Positions 27,028 through 36,892 of a DNA stretch of 64,000 nt are shown here, one piece after another. Each line of letters starts with the position of its first letter. Position 1 is the first letter of the stretch. The stretch covers positions 3,276,001-3,340,000 of the forward strand of contig NZ_CP106736.1 in NCBI RefSeq assembly GCF_030035605.1. The letters are read 5' to 3'. Origin of the DNA: Silvimonas soli (lineage in GTDB: Bacteria; Pseudomonadota; Gammaproteobacteria; Burkholderiales; Chitinibacteraceae). The notes under the pieces are model-generated. The model did no database searches. It was given only the letters and a program-made list of their open reading frames with translations, and had not been told where the DNA came from. The position numbers and the translations under genes were made by a program.

Positions 27028-27909
27028 ATGGGTGGTCTTCAATACCTCATCGGCGTGGATGGTGGTGGCACTGGCACGCGTATCTGTATCTCGGGTCTGG
27101 ACGGCGTAGAGCTGGTGCGGGCTGAAGCGGGGGCTTCTGCTCTGCAACAAGGCATCGATAAAGCATGGGCCAACATCCTGCAGGCCGTCCGCGACGGCTT
27201 TTCTGCCATCGGCGTCAATAGTCCGGATTTCTCGCTATGCGCCGTAGGTCTGGGAATGTCAGGTGTGCATAACCGCACCTGGGCAGCCGAGTTTGAAGCC
27301 AGCAACCCCGGCTTTGCCAAGATCATCGTGGAAACTGACGGTTTCTCTACCTTGCTGGGTGCGCACAATGGCGCACATGGCGCTGTCATCGCAGTGGGCA
27401 CAGGCTCCATTGGTGAAGGCTGGTTGCCTGACGGCCAGCGCGTGGAAGTGGGCGGGTGGGGCTTTCCGACATCCGACGAAGGTTCGGGTGCGTATCTGGG
27501 CCTGAAAGCCATCAACCATATCCAGCGCCTGTTTGATGGTCGGCAGCCAATGACTGACTTCGGCCGAGCCTTGCTGGCTGAAGTGGGCGATACCAAAGAA
27601 AAGATTTTCGACTGGATGGGTAAGATGAAACAGGGCGAATGCGCCTCGTTGTCGCCCATCGTGGTTCAGTACGGCGAGAAAGATGCCGTCGCTCGCGGCT
27701 TTTTGCTGGATGCTGGCCGCGAAATCAAGATTATTGGCGCCGCATTGCGGACAACCGCACCAGACCTGCCGATCGCATTGTGCGGTGGTGGTTTGTCTGA
27801 AGCAATGCGTCCGTATATTCCAGCCGCCTTTCTCGCCACCACCTCGCGTCCACAGAAGGACTCGTGTGCCGGGGCGTTGATCCTGATCCACAAAGCGGTA
27901 AGCGCTTGA
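27028..27909 (+). CDS. BadF/BadG-family sugar kinase, probably amino-sugar kinase
   Basis: The 293-residue product is an ASKHA-fold kinase. It has the phosphate-1 loop IGVDGGGTGTRICI, the second loop AVGTGSIGEGW and VGGWGFPTSDEGSGAYLGL, then an adenosine-loop CGGGLSEAM. The central motif resembles Vibrio glucosamine kinase GspK (family knowledge recalled, not searched). I chose the ATG at 27028, supported by AAGGA; an upstream in-frame reading from 26854 lacks family sequence. It precedes a GntR regulator and a sugar ABC transporter, so it probably phosphorylates the imported sugar. Glucosamine or N-acetylglucosamine is the best guess. Confidence 0.8.
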   Translation: MGGLQYLIGVDGGGTGTRICISGLDGVELVRAEAGASALQQGIDKAWANILQAVRDGFSAIGVNSPDFSLCAVGLGMSGVHNRTWAAEFEASNPGFAKIIVETDGFSTLLGAHNGAHGAVIAVGTGSIGEGWLPDGQRVEVGGWGFPTSDEGSGAYLGLKAINHIQRLFDGRQPMTDFGRALLAEVGDTKEKIFDWMGKMKQGECASLSPIVVQYGEKDAVARGFLLDAGREIKIIGAALRTTAPDLPIALCGGGLSEAMRPYIPAAFLATTSRPQKDSCAGALILIHKAVSA

Positions 27910-27920
27910 GTGTTTCTGCT

Positions 27921-27949
27921 GCAGCACATCCTTTATTCGGGTGTGCTGC
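27921..27949 (+). terminator. Hairpin after the kinase gene
   Basis: GCAGCACATCC (27921-27931) pairs with GGGTGTGCTGC (27939-27949), with one G-T pair and a 7-nt loop. A short T4 run lies several bases downstream. It could terminate part of the kinase transcript. Confidence 0.4.
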
Positions 27950-27964
27950 CTGAACGACTTTTGC

Positions 27965-27986
27965 TGCATCGTTGGGAGACGATGCA
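27965..27986. promoter_or_regulatory. Palindrome before the GntR regulator
   Basis: TGCATCG (27965-27971) and CGATGCA (27980-27986) form a perfect inverted repeat 24 nt before the regulator's start codon. This is a reasonable place for an autoregulatory operator, but it may equally be an mRNA hairpin. Confidence 0.3.
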
Positions 27987-28010
27987 CCGCCAATAAGGGG
28001 AGTGCAGGAT

Positions 28011-28751
28011 ATGGATCAACAGCAAAAGCTGTTGTTTCTCAAGCCGGAAGCAGACAGCGCCACGCCGCTTTATCTGCAACTCAGCCACAAGCTGGCTGCC
28101 GCGATACACGCCGGGTTCTGGAAGGCTGAAGACCCGTTGCCGTCCGAGCGCACTTTTTGTGAGGTGCTGGGCTTGTCGCGGGTGACTGCGCGTAAAGCGC
28201 TGGATCTGTTGTACGAACAAGGCATGATCGTGCGCCGCCAGGGCGCTGGCACGTTTATCACTCCCAAGCTGGAACAACCGCTGTCGCGACTGACCAACTT
28301 GTCGGAAATGCTCAAGCAGCGTGGTTTTGTGCCGGGGAGTCGTTGGCTCAAGCGCGAAGTGGCTCCGGCTACCGCTGAAGAGTTGATGCGGCTTAACCTG
28401 GCGCCGAATGCGCGCGTCTCACGTTTGCTGCGGGTGCGTACTGCCAACGACGTGGTGATGGCGGTTGAAGAAACTGCGTTGCCGCATCATCTGGTGGCCG
28501 ATCCGCTCAAGATTGGCGATTCGCTTTATGAATATATGCAGAACGCCAAGCTTAGTGTTGTAAGGGCGATACAGAATATCGCTGCGGTAAATGCCAATGC
28601 CCGGCTTGCTGGCCTGGCGGATATTCCGGAAGGGCAGGCGATGTTGCACCTGGTGCGGGTGGGTTATCTGGAAAACGGCCTGCCAGTTGAATTGACGCAC
28701 TCCTGGTTTCGCAGCGATTACTACGACTTTGTGGTGGAATTGCATCGCTAA
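28011..28751 (+). CDS. GntR-family (HutC subfamily) sugar-responsive regulator
   Basis: The 246-residue product has an N-terminal winged helix (PLYLQLSHKLAAAIHAGFW, LPSERTFCEVLGLSRVTARKAL) and a C-terminal UTRA ligand domain from about residue 95. This layout is that of NagR/DasR/NagQ regulators, which bind glucosamine or GlcNAc phosphates. The ATG at 28011 follows AGGAT and GGGGAG. It sits between an amino-sugar-type kinase and an ABC sugar transporter, so it most likely controls both. Ligand identity is inference from context. Confidence 0.82.
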   Translation: MDQQQKLLFLKPEADSATPLYLQLSHKLAAAIHAGFWKAEDPLPSERTFCEVLGLSRVTARKALDLLYEQGMIVRRQGAGTFITPKLEQPLSRLTNLSEMLKQRGFVPGSRWLKREVAPATAEELMRLNLAPNARVSRLLRVRTANDVVMAVEETALPHHLVADPLKIGDSLYEYMQNAKLSVVRAIQNIAAVNANARLAGLADIPEGQAMLHLVRVGYLENGLPVELTHSWFRSDYYDFVVELHR

Positions 28752-29327
28752 ATCCAGTGTTTTTGCGCCTTTTGGCCGCATTTTTAAAAATCACGTGTGT
28801 AGTCATTTTCTTTGTGTGCTTGTATCTGACTACATGCGAGAAACGGTTCGGCCAGCTTGCCACGCAGTTTGTCGGCAGCCGATCCCATCAGGTGAATTGT
28901 GGAAGTAATTCACCGTATTGATAAATTGTTGTAATCTGCCAAAGCCTCGAAGAAAGAGGTGGGCATGGTCTGGCAGCGAAGCCGGCCTGGAACCAGAAAT
29001 AACCCGACAATGAGCGGGTGTGCATAGAGGATGGGGAAGTGCAGTGGTCAAGATAGTCCGCTCACTACCCGGGAAACGAACAGATACAAGGTATTTCGGT
29101 CGGTGCAACCACGTTGCGCCTGGTCTTGTGCAGCCGCAATTTGCGCTGTCGCAGGATTGCCGTCGTAATCCAGGTTTTCAGTTCAGATTCCTTTCGCTAT
29201 TTCTGTGTTTCTGTAAGTGCTTCGCCGCATGATGGAGTCGCTGTAGCTGCGCCGTATTGCAGCAAGTGACGACACCGGTTTAACCGGCGTGCATGACACT
29301 TACTCGAATAGAAGATGGGGAATCACG
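28752..29327. other. Long intergenic region upstream of the sugar transporter
   Basis: This 576-bp gap has no convincing gene. It contains two inverted repeats that may be operators: TGTAGTC/GACTACA (28798-28804, 28828-28834) and GGTGAATT/AATTCACC (28891-28914). A further small CCGGTT/AACCGG-type palindrome occurs near 29274-29287. The promoter for the transporter should lie here, which gives a long 5' leader if it is near the repeats. Confidence 0.5.
28891..28914. promoter_or_regulatory. Perfect 8-bp inverted repeat, candidate operator
   Basis: GGTGAATT (28891-28898) and AATTCACC (28907-28914) are separated by 8 bp. Centre-to-centre distance fits a dimeric winged-helix regulator, such as the GntR protein encoded just upstream. 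The sequence does not match a consensus I can recall with certainty. Confidence 0.35.
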
Positions 29328-30581
29328 ATGAAGTTCAGGAAGGTCGTTCTGGCGCTTGCCGCCGCCTCTTGTGCTGTAGCTTCGCTGCATGCCACCGCCG
29401 CCGACAAAGTCAAAGTCGAATTCTGGTCCAATAGCCTGTCGCCCAAGTTCGACGCCGTCATGAAAGACCTGACCGCGAAATTCAACGCTGCCAATCCTGA
29501 TATCGAAGCAGTTTGGTCCGATGTAGATTGGGATGCCTTCCAGCCGCGCTTTGTTGCTGCGCTTGCTGCAGGTAACGCACCTGATCTGGTGAATCTCCCA
29601 GTGCCTTGGGCGGCCGAATATGCCCAGAAAGGCCTGCTGTTGCCCCTGGATAGCAAAATCGGCGGTTTCAAAAAGGTTTACACCGACGCGGCCATCAAGG
29701 ACGTGACCTACGGCGGCAAAATCTACGGCCTGCCTTGGTACAACTCGGTTTCCATCATTGCCTACAACAAGGCGTTGTTCGACAAAGCGGGCCTGAAAGC
29801 TGCGCCCAAGTCACTCGACGAATTGTTTGCCTACTCCAAACAGCTTAAAGACAAGACCGGCGTGTCTGGTTTTGCTCCCAAGCTGCAAGAATTCTCCAGC
29901 TGGTTCATGTACGAAGGTCTGCCGGTTATCCAGAATGGCAAAGCGGTTTTCAATAGCCCGGAACACGTGAAGTTTGTTGAGCGTTTTGCCCAGGCGTACA
30001 AAGACGGTTCTATTCCAAAAGACGTGTTCAAGATGGAATTCGAACAGGAAATCGCCGCTTATGATTCTGGCAAGATTGCGATGATGACCACTTCGCCGCA
30101 AGCGCTCAAACGCACCCAGACTGATGCCAAGCCGATCTACGCGCAGACCGTGACCACATCGTTCCCGCTCTCTAACGGTAAAACCCCGTTTGGTGGCTAC
30201 CTGTTCTTCTGGTCGGTGCCCAAGGGTTCCAAGCACGCTGATGCGGCTATCAAACTGGGTCAATTCCTGACCAACGATGCCAATCAGCTGGCGTTCTCCA
30301 AAGCTACCGAGACCACCTTCCCTTCGACCCGCAATGCGGTGGGTGATGCGTACTTCCAGAGCGGTGCCAATTCGACCGATCCTATTGAACATGGCCGCGC
30401 AGTCGCTGCGCTGGCGATTCGCGATACCCGGACGCTGACCGTAACCGGTTTGCCGGATGAAGCATCGATGAACAAAAAGCTGCAGGATGAACTGCAAGAA
30501 GCCATCGCGGGGCGCAAGCCGGTGAAGCAGGCGCTGGACGAAACTGTTGCCTTCTGGAACAGCAAGCTGGGTGCCAAATAG
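29328..30581 (+). CDS. Sugar ABC transporter substrate-binding protein, copy 1
   Basis: This 417-residue exported family-1 solute-binding protein starts with a signal peptide (KFRKVVLALAAASCAVASLHATA) and then KVEFWSNSLSPKF. It binds a sugar in the periplasm and delivers it to the two permeases downstream. The body is closely related, nearly end to end, to the product of the next gene. Shared stretches are GLPWYNSVSIIAYNK (copy 2 has AFPWYNSVSIIAYNK), FEQEIAAY, SGKIAMMTT and SKATETTFPST. GGGGA precedes the ATG at 29328. The gene order kinase-GntR-SBP-SBP-permease-permease-ATPase suggests GlcNAc or chito-oligosaccharide uptake, though the ligand is not proven. Confidence 0.88.
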   Translation: MKFRKVVLALAAASCAVASLHATAADKVKVEFWSNSLSPKFDAVMKDLTAKFNAANPDIEAVWSDVDWDAFQPRFVAALAAGNAPDLVNLPVPWAAEYAQKGLLLPLDSKIGGFKKVYTDAAIKDVTYGGKIYGLPWYNSVSIIAYNKALFDKAGLKAAPKSLDELFAYSKQLKDKTGVSGFAPKLQEFSSWFMYEGLPVIQNGKAVFNSPEHVKFVERFAQAYKDGSIPKDVFKMEFEQEIAAYDSGKIAMMTTSPQALKRTQTDAKPIYAQTVTTSFPLSNGKTPFGGYLFFWSVPKGSKHADAAIKLGQFLTNDANQLAFSKATETTFPSTRNAVGDAYFQSGANSTDPIEHGRAVAALAIRDTRTLTVTGLPDEASMNKKLQDELQEAIAGRKPVKQALDETVAFWNSKLGAK

Positions 30582-30604
30582 GCAGCAATTGTTGTAGGTG
30601 TATT

Positions 30605-30624
30605 ACGCAATTGACATATTGCGT
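30605..30624. promoter_or_regulatory. Palindrome overlapping a TTGACA in the SBP1-SBP2 gap
   Basis: ACGCAAT (30605-30611) and ATTGCGT (30618-30624) form a perfect 7-bp inverted repeat just 23 nt after the first SBP gene. It contains TTGACA (30611-30616), an exact -35 hexamer. I do not see a good -10 at 16-18 bp. It could be an operator over a second promoter, or an mRNA hairpin protecting the upstream message. Confidence 0.35.
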
Positions 30625-30774
30625 GGTCGCAAAATTTGTCGCGGGGATATCTGATACACTCCCGCGGCGTGCAGAAATCCGCATGATCTGATGGGCACAC
30701 GTCGGATCAAGTGTGGTGTACCGCAAGGAAAAAATTCCTGGCGTATTTGTCGATAACTCCAAGAGGAAGACAAG

Positions 30775-32022
30775 ATGAAGCTCAAGAAGATGTTGGCCGT
30801 AGGCGCTGTAGTTTTCGGTTTTGCTGCTGTTTACGCACAAGCTGATACCGAACTCGAATTCTGGACAATGAACCTGGCTCCTAAATTCAATGACTACTTC
30901 AACAAGTCAGTTGCTGACTTCAACAAAGCCAACCCAGGCCTGACCGCCAAGTGGGTTGACATGAACTGGGACCAGATCCAGCCGAAGCTGATCGCTTCCA
31001 TCGCTGCTGGCAACCCGCCTGCACTGGTGAACTTCAATGTGCCTTGGGTGCATGACTTTGCCGCACAAGGCAACATCCTGCCGCTGGACCAATACCTGGG
31101 CGCAGCCAAGAACACTTACTCCGTTGGCGCGATCAAAGACGTGACCGTAAACGGCAAAGTGTACGCATTCCCTTGGTACAACTCTGTTTCGATCATCGCC
31201 TACAACAAGGACATCCTGGCTAAGGCTGGTGTGAAAGCTGCTCCGAAAAACTTTGACGAATTCGTTAAAGACGGTCAGCAAATCACTGCCAAGACTGGCG
31301 TTCCTGCATACGCACCGAAGCTGGGCAACTTCGTAGGTTGGTTCTACTACGCTGGCCTGCCAGTTGTTGAAAACGGCAAGGCCGTGTTCAACAGCCCGAA
31401 GCACATCGCTTTCGTTCAGAAATTTGCTGATCTGTACAAAGCCGGTGTAATGCCTAAGGACGTGTTCAAGGTTGAATTCGAGCAAGAAATCGCTGCGTAC
31501 AACTCTGGCAAGATCGCCATGATGACTACCGCGCCTCAAGCTCTGAAGCGTACCGAAACTGATGCCAAGGCTGTTTACGCCAAGACTGGCGTTGCCAAGT
31601 TCCCGGTTGATGCCGGCAAAATGGCATTCGGCGCGTGGCTGATGGACTTCGTGATTCCGAAGGGCACCAAGGATCCTGCTGCAGCTGCCAAGCTGGGCGT
31701 GTTCCTGACCAACGACGAATCGCAAGTTGCATTCTCCAAGGCAACCGAAACCACCTTCCCATCGACCAAGAAGGGCAATCTGGATCCGTACTTCCAGGCT
31801 GGTGCCAAGAGCGCCGATGCAGTTGAACAAGGTCGTGCTGTTGCAGCTCAGTCCATGGACAACGCTCGCACTCTGACCATTCCGCCAGGCGTACTGCCAG
31901 ACGAAGCAGCTATGAACAAGAAGCTGCAAGACGAGATCCAGGACGCAGTGGAAGGCCGCAAGCCAGTTAAGGCTGCGCTGGACGAAGCTGTTGCTGCCTG
32001 GAACGAAAAGCTGAAGAAATAA
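30775..32022 (+). CDS. Sugar ABC transporter substrate-binding protein, copy 2
   Basis: The 415-residue product is a tandem paralogue of the preceding binding protein, with its own signal peptide (MKLKKMLAVGAVVFGFAAVYAQA) and family-1 fold. GAGGA lies close to the ATG. Codon use is strikingly biased (TTC, AAC, ATC, AAG and GCT/GTT dominate), more than in copy 1, which is typical of abundantly made proteins. The 193-bp gap between the two genes carries a palindrome. It may bind a related but different sugar, or be the main binding protein while copy 1 is auxiliary. Confidence 0.88.
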   Translation: MKLKKMLAVGAVVFGFAAVYAQADTELEFWTMNLAPKFNDYFNKSVADFNKANPGLTAKWVDMNWDQIQPKLIASIAAGNPPALVNFNVPWVHDFAAQGNILPLDQYLGAAKNTYSVGAIKDVTVNGKVYAFPWYNSVSIIAYNKDILAKAGVKAAPKNFDEFVKDGQQITAKTGVPAYAPKLGNFVGWFYYAGLPVVENGKAVFNSPKHIAFVQKFADLYKAGVMPKDVFKVEFEQEIAAYNSGKIAMMTTAPQALKRTETDAKAVYAKTGVAKFPVDAGKMAFGAWLMDFVIPKGTKDPAAAAKLGVFLTNDESQVAFSKATETTFPSTKKGNLDPYFQAGAKSADAVEQGRAVAAQSMDNARTLTIPPGVLPDEAAMNKKLQDEIQDAVEGRKPVKAALDEAVAAWNEKLKK

Positions 32023-32120
32023 GCTGTTGCAGTAGCTGAAGTTCCTGAGCGGATCCGCTGGCAACGGCGGTTCCGCTCAGTCCTTTACATAAAAAAATAA
32101 AGATACAGTCGAGTTGCGTC

Positions 32121-32984
32121 GTGAAGACTTCAAACAGTTACACCGCGATAGCCTATTTGTTCCTGGCGCCAGCCCTGATCCTGATGGGTCTGTTGACGTT
32201 CTGGCCAGTTGGCTATAACACCTACCTCGCATTCCAGGACTACAGCATTGCCGACGGCACCGCCACCTGGAATAATTTCGCAAACTTCAAATACATTGCC
32301 AACGAACCGCTGTTCTGGAACGCGCTGAAAAACTCGGCGTTGTACCTGCTGATCGTTCCGGTGATACAGCTGGCCGCGCTGGTTGTCGCCAAAATGGTCA
32401 ACAACAAGTTGCCTGGCATGACGCTGTTCCGCGCGCTGTTCTACATCCCGGTCATTACCTCGATCTCGATTGCCGGTGTGGTGTGGGCCAACGTCTACAA
32501 GTACGACGGTGTGCTGACCTGGTTGCTGCAGTCGCTGGGCCTGATTCATGATCAGGTGAACTGGCTGGGCGAACCTTCCATTGCCTTGTACATGCTGATG
32601 ATCTTTACCTTCTGGAAAGGTATCGGTTACTACATGGTGTTGTATCTTGCCGGTCTGCAAGCGATCCCTTCGGAAGTTGAAGAAGCCGCTATTCTGGACG
32701 GCGCCAATGCCTTCCAGCGTTTCTGGAAGATCACTGTTCCCATGGTCAAGCCGACCATTCTGCTCTGTACGCTCCTCAGTACCATTGCCGCTATCAAGGT
32801 GTATCTGGAAGTGATCGTACTGACCAAGGGTCAGGCTGATACCTACACCGCGTTGTATTACGTTTACGACCAGGCATTCCGGAACTACAACTTTGGCCGC
32901 GCAGCTGCTGCCGGTGTGGTTGTGACGTTCTTCTGCATGCTGCTCGCCGTGATTCAATTCCGCTTCTTCGGCGACAAGAAATAA
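32121..32984 (+). CDS. Sugar ABC transporter permease, MalF/UgpA type
   Basis: The 287-residue inner-membrane protein has six predicted hydrophobic segments and the EAA loop EVEEAAILDGANAFQRFW near residue 190, by which it contacts the ATPase. It probably starts with GTG at 32121, because the first transmembrane segment (AIAYLFLAPALILMGLL) follows within ten residues; the ribosome-binding site is weak. The partner permease begins 18 bp downstream. Confidence 0.9.
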   Translation: MKTSNSYTAIAYLFLAPALILMGLLTFWPVGYNTYLAFQDYSIADGTATWNNFANFKYIANEPLFWNALKNSALYLLIVPVIQLAALVVAKMVNNKLPGMTLFRALFYIPVITSISIAGVVWANVYKYDGVLTWLLQSLGLIHDQVNWLGEPSIALYMLMIFTFWKGIGYYMVLYLAGLQAIPSEVEEAAILDGANAFQRFWKITVPMVKPTILLCTLLSTIAAIKVYLEVIVLTKGQADTYTALYYVYDQAFRNYNFGRAAAAGVVVTFFCMLLAVIQFRFFGDKK

Positions 32985-33002
32985 GGCATAGGGAGATTAC
33001 AA

Positions 33003-33842
33003 ATGGCGCTTGGCAAAACGTCGCGGACGGTGATTGGTCGTGGTATGCATTACTTCGGCTTGCTCCTGTTCGCCATCTTTACCGCATTCCCCTTTATCTG
33101 GGCCCTCTCTGCGGGCCTGTCTGAAGATTCTTCCAATATCTGGTTGTTCCCGCGCGCCTTCTGGCCGACGGACCCGGGCTTTGGCTGGTTCATCCGCGTG
33201 TTTCACGACATGCCCTTCATGACCTATCTGGGCAACTCCGCCATCATGACCTTTTGGGCCGTGGTGGGTGTGACCGTTGTTTCGGTGATGGCGGGTTATC
33301 CGTTGGCACGGCTGAAGTTTGCCGGTCGCAATCTGATTTTTGTGGCAATTATCGCCACAATGATGCTGCCGTCTGAAGTCGCGCTGGTGCCTAACTTCAT
33401 TACCATGAAGAATCTGGGTCTGCTCAATACCTGGACCGGAGCGGTGCTGCCCAACATTGCGGGTGCTTTCGGTATTTTCCTGATGCGCCAGGCATTTGAA
33501 GCTGTGCCACAGGATTTGATCGACGCTGCGCGGGTTGACGGTGCTACAGAGCTGCAGATCATGTGGCGAATCATGGTGCCGGTATGCGCACCGTCCATTG
33601 CTGCCCTGGCCATCTTTACTTTGGTCAACGAATGGAACGATTATCTGTGGCCATCGATCGTATTGAACTCGCGTGAGAAGCTGCCATTGGCGGTGGGTGT
33701 GTTTAACGACCTGACCGGGCCGTTTGCAACCTCTACCAGCCTGGTGATGGCGGCTATCGTGATGACGATCATCCCGGTACTGATTTTCTTCGCCTTCACT
33801 CAGCGTTATTTCGTCAGTGGTCTGGACGGCGCAGTGAAGTAA
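33003..33842 (+). CDS. Sugar ABC transporter permease, MalG/UgpE type
   Basis: The 279-residue inner-membrane protein pairs with the preceding permease. The EAA loop reads DLIDAARVDGATELQIMWRI near residue 175, and the C-terminus ends RYFVSGLDGAVK, the usual MalG-type ending. GGGAG lies upstream of the ATG. Six hydrophobic segments are visible. Confidence 0.9.
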   Translation: MALGKTSRTVIGRGMHYFGLLLFAIFTAFPFIWALSAGLSEDSSNIWLFPRAFWPTDPGFGWFIRVFHDMPFMTYLGNSAIMTFWAVVGVTVVSVMAGYPLARLKFAGRNLIFVAIIATMMLPSEVALVPNFITMKNLGLLNTWTGAVLPNIAGAFGIFLMRQAFEAVPQDLIDAARVDGATELQIMWRIMVPVCAPSIAALAIFTLVNEWNDYLWPSIVLNSREKLPLAVGVFNDLTGPFATSTSLVMAAIVMTIIPVLIFFAFTQRYFVSGLDGAVK

Positions 33843-33904
33843 GCGGCCGAACATTTCGGTTTTGCAGCACATACAGAATGACAAGTTTTCAAGGAATCGA
33901 ATAA

Positions 33905-35005
<1,101 letters not shown>

Positions 35006-35030
35006 TTGCGAAAGTAGCTTTAGCACTCAC

Positions 35031-35059
35031 AAAAAACCCGCCACTTCGGCGGGTTTTTT
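35031..35059. terminator. Terminator after the sugar ABC operon
   Basis: AAAAAACCCGCC (35031-35042) and GGCGGGTTTTTT (35048-35059) form a 12-bp perfect inverted repeat with a 5-nt loop and a T-run on either strand. It ends the transporter operon. Confidence 0.92.
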
Positions 35060-35107
35060 ATTTTCCACACATGTTGAAGAAATTCAGCATTTATTAGAAA
35101 CACATAA

Positions 35108-35133
35108 AAAAACGCCGCATCTGCGGCGTTTTT
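35108..35133. terminator. Terminator after thrC
   Basis: AAAAACGCCGCA (35108-35119) and TGCGGCGTTTTT (35122-35133) form a strong inverted repeat, working on both strands. It lies 25 nt beyond the thrC stop and ends the minus-strand threonine operon. Confidence 0.9.
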
Positions 35134-35158
35134 CAAAGGTGATGGATATCTCCTCCAA

Positions 35159-36568
35159 TCAACCCACGCGAACAGCCACGTAATCCTTCAGCGCCTGCAC
35201 GTCTGCATCCATTACATCGAAGCGCTGGGGCAGCTTTTCCAGGTTAGCCACTTCTGCGGGCATGACTGGCTTGGTGCCAAGCGCTTCTTCCATGGTCGCT
35301 TCAAATTTGGCGGGCAGGGCGGTTTCCATGATAACCAGCTTCACGCCTGCTTCACGGTGCGCTTTGGCGGCGTGGTAGCCATCGGCGGTGTGTGGATCAA
35401 CCTGTACGCCATATTTGTCGAAGACTTCGCGGATATTGGCGATACGGTCGGCATGAGAGCTTTTCTCGGAACGGAAACCATATTCATCGCGCAGGCGGGC
35501 AAAGTCGGCGGGCGAGAGGTCAAAGCCGTGTTCTTTTTCTACGGTGTGCCACAGCGCAGACAACTTGGCGCCATCGCGGCCAATCAGATCGAATACAAAG
35601 CGTTCCAGGTTGGAAGCCTTGGTGATATCCATCGACGGGCTGGATGTCTCGTAAGTCTTGTCCAGACCGCGCGGGTGATAACCGCCGGTTTTGAAGAACT
35701 CGTCCAGCACGTCATTCTCGTTGGTAGCGACGACCAGATGGCGAATTGGCAGGCCCATCTGGCGCGCAATATGTGCGGCGCAGATGTTGCCGAAGTTACC
35801 AGAAGGCACACAGAAATCGACCGGCTCGCCAACTTCGCCAGCCACGGCAAAGTAGCCCTTGAAGTAGTACACCGCTTGCGAAACCACGCGGCCCCAGTTG
35901 ATCGAGTTCACGGCACCGATCTTGTGTTTGGCCTTGAACGCGGCGTCGTTGTTCACGGCTTTGACCATGTCCTGGCAAGCGTCGAACATTGATTTGACCG
36001 AGATATTGAAGATGTTTTCGTCTTGCAGCGAGAACATCTGCGCGCGCTGGAACGGGCTCATCTTGCCGAATGGCGACAACATGAACACCCGCACGCCTTT
36101 CTTGCCGCGCATGGCGTATTCGGCGGCGCTACCGGTGTCGCCGCTGGTGGCGCCAACAATGTTGATTTCTTCGCCGGCGCGGGTCAGTACGTATTCAAAC
36201 AGATTGCCCAGCAACTGCATCGCCATGTCTTTGAAGGCGAGCGTTGGGCCGTTGGACAACTGCTGGATGAAGAGGTCGTCTTCCAGGCGGGTTACGGGGG
36301 TGATCTCATCTGTACCAAAAGCCTCTTTGGTATAGGTCTTGGCGATCAACGCTTTCAGGTCAGCCGCCGGAATGTCATCGACAAAACGGCTGATGATGGC
36401 AAAGGCCAGATCCGGATAGCTCAGGTTCGACAGCGCTTTGAGGTCGTCAATGGACAACTGCGGATATTGATCCGGTACAACCAGCCCGCCGTCCGGCGCC
36501 AGGCCGCCCAGCAGGATTTCAGAAAAGTGTTTGGGCGACATGCCGCCACGGGTGGAGATGTATTGCAT
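35159..36568 (-). CDS. thrC: Threonine synthase
   Basis: ThrC converts O-phosphohomoserine to threonine using PLP. The 469-residue product starts MQYISTRGGMSPKHFSEILL at 36568, the usual start of the long-form enzyme. The PLP lysine lies in GPTLAFKDMAMQ near residue 110, with the phosphate loop VGATSGDTGSAAEYAM downstream. A longer reading from 36655 would overlap the upstream gene. It is in one operon with hom; thrB is not found in the window. The start lies 14 bp after the monooxygenase-fold gene ends. Confidence 0.96.
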   Translation of the reverse strand: MQYISTRGGMSPKHFSEILLGGLAPDGGLVVPDQYPQLSIDDLKALSNLSYPDLAFAIISRFVDDIPAADLKALIAKTYTKEAFGTDEITPVTRLEDDLFIQQLSNGPTLAFKDMAMQLLGNLFEYVLTRAGEEINIVGATSGDTGSAAEYAMRGKKGVRVFMLSPFGKMSPFQRAQMFSLQDENIFNISVKSMFDACQDMVKAVNNDAAFKAKHKIGAVNSINWGRVVSQAVYYFKGYFAVAGEVGEPVDFCVPSGNFGNICAAHIARQMGLPIRHLVVATNENDVLDEFFKTGGYHPRGLDKTYETSSPSMDITKASNLERFVFDLIGRDGAKLSALWHTVEKEHGFDLSPADFARLRDEYGFRSEKSSHADRIANIREVFDKYGVQVDPHTADGYHAAKAHREAGVKLVIMETALPAKFEATMEEALGTKPVMPAEVANLEKLPQRFDVMDADVQALKDYVAVRVG

Positions 36569-36582
36569 GATCAGGACCTGTC

Positions 36583-36876
36583 TCAGGGAGCGATTAGCTC
36601 GTAATGTTCCACCGTCGGGAACGGGTCGTAGAAGTGGTGCAACAGCGCTTTCCACTGTTGGTATTGGGGCGAGCCGCGAAAGCCTTCGGTATGGGCTTGC
36701 AGCGTGTCCCAGCGCACCAGCAAGGCGTAATGGTTGGGGCGTTCAAGGCAGCGTTGCAGTTCGTGGCTGATATAGCCGGGCATGCTGGCGATGATGCTTT
36801 GGGCTTGCTTGAACGCCGCTTCAAAAGCGCCGGTTTCACCGCCTTTGACGTTCAGATTGGCTATTTCCAGGATCAT
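36583..36876 (-). CDS. Small antibiotic-biosynthesis-monooxygenase (ABM) domain protein
   Basis: The 97-residue product is a single dimeric alpha-beta barrel (ABM) domain: EIANLNVKGGETGAFEAAF at the start, GYISHELQRCLERPNHYALLVRWD in the middle and HHFYDPFPTVEHY at the end. Members oxidise small aromatic or haem-like compounds or act as unknown-function dimers. It lies between hom and thrC in the same direction; its role there is unknown and may be only co-transcription. Confidence 0.75.
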   Translation of the reverse strand: MILEIANLNVKGGETGAFEAAFKQAQSIIASMPGYISHELQRCLERPNHYALLVRWDTLQAHTEGFRGSPQYQQWKALLHHFYDPFPTVEHYELIAP

Positions 36877-36892
36877 CGCAGGGGCCGCCCGT

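Noticed and set aside
30611..30639. Firm sigma-70 promoter at TTGACA
   Set aside because: The -35 is exact, but no acceptable -10 lies 16-18 bp downstream, so I list only the palindrome.
30907..32064. 385-codon open frame antisense to the second sugar-binding protein
   Set aside because: It mirrors the strong codon bias of the real gene and has no recognisable sequence.
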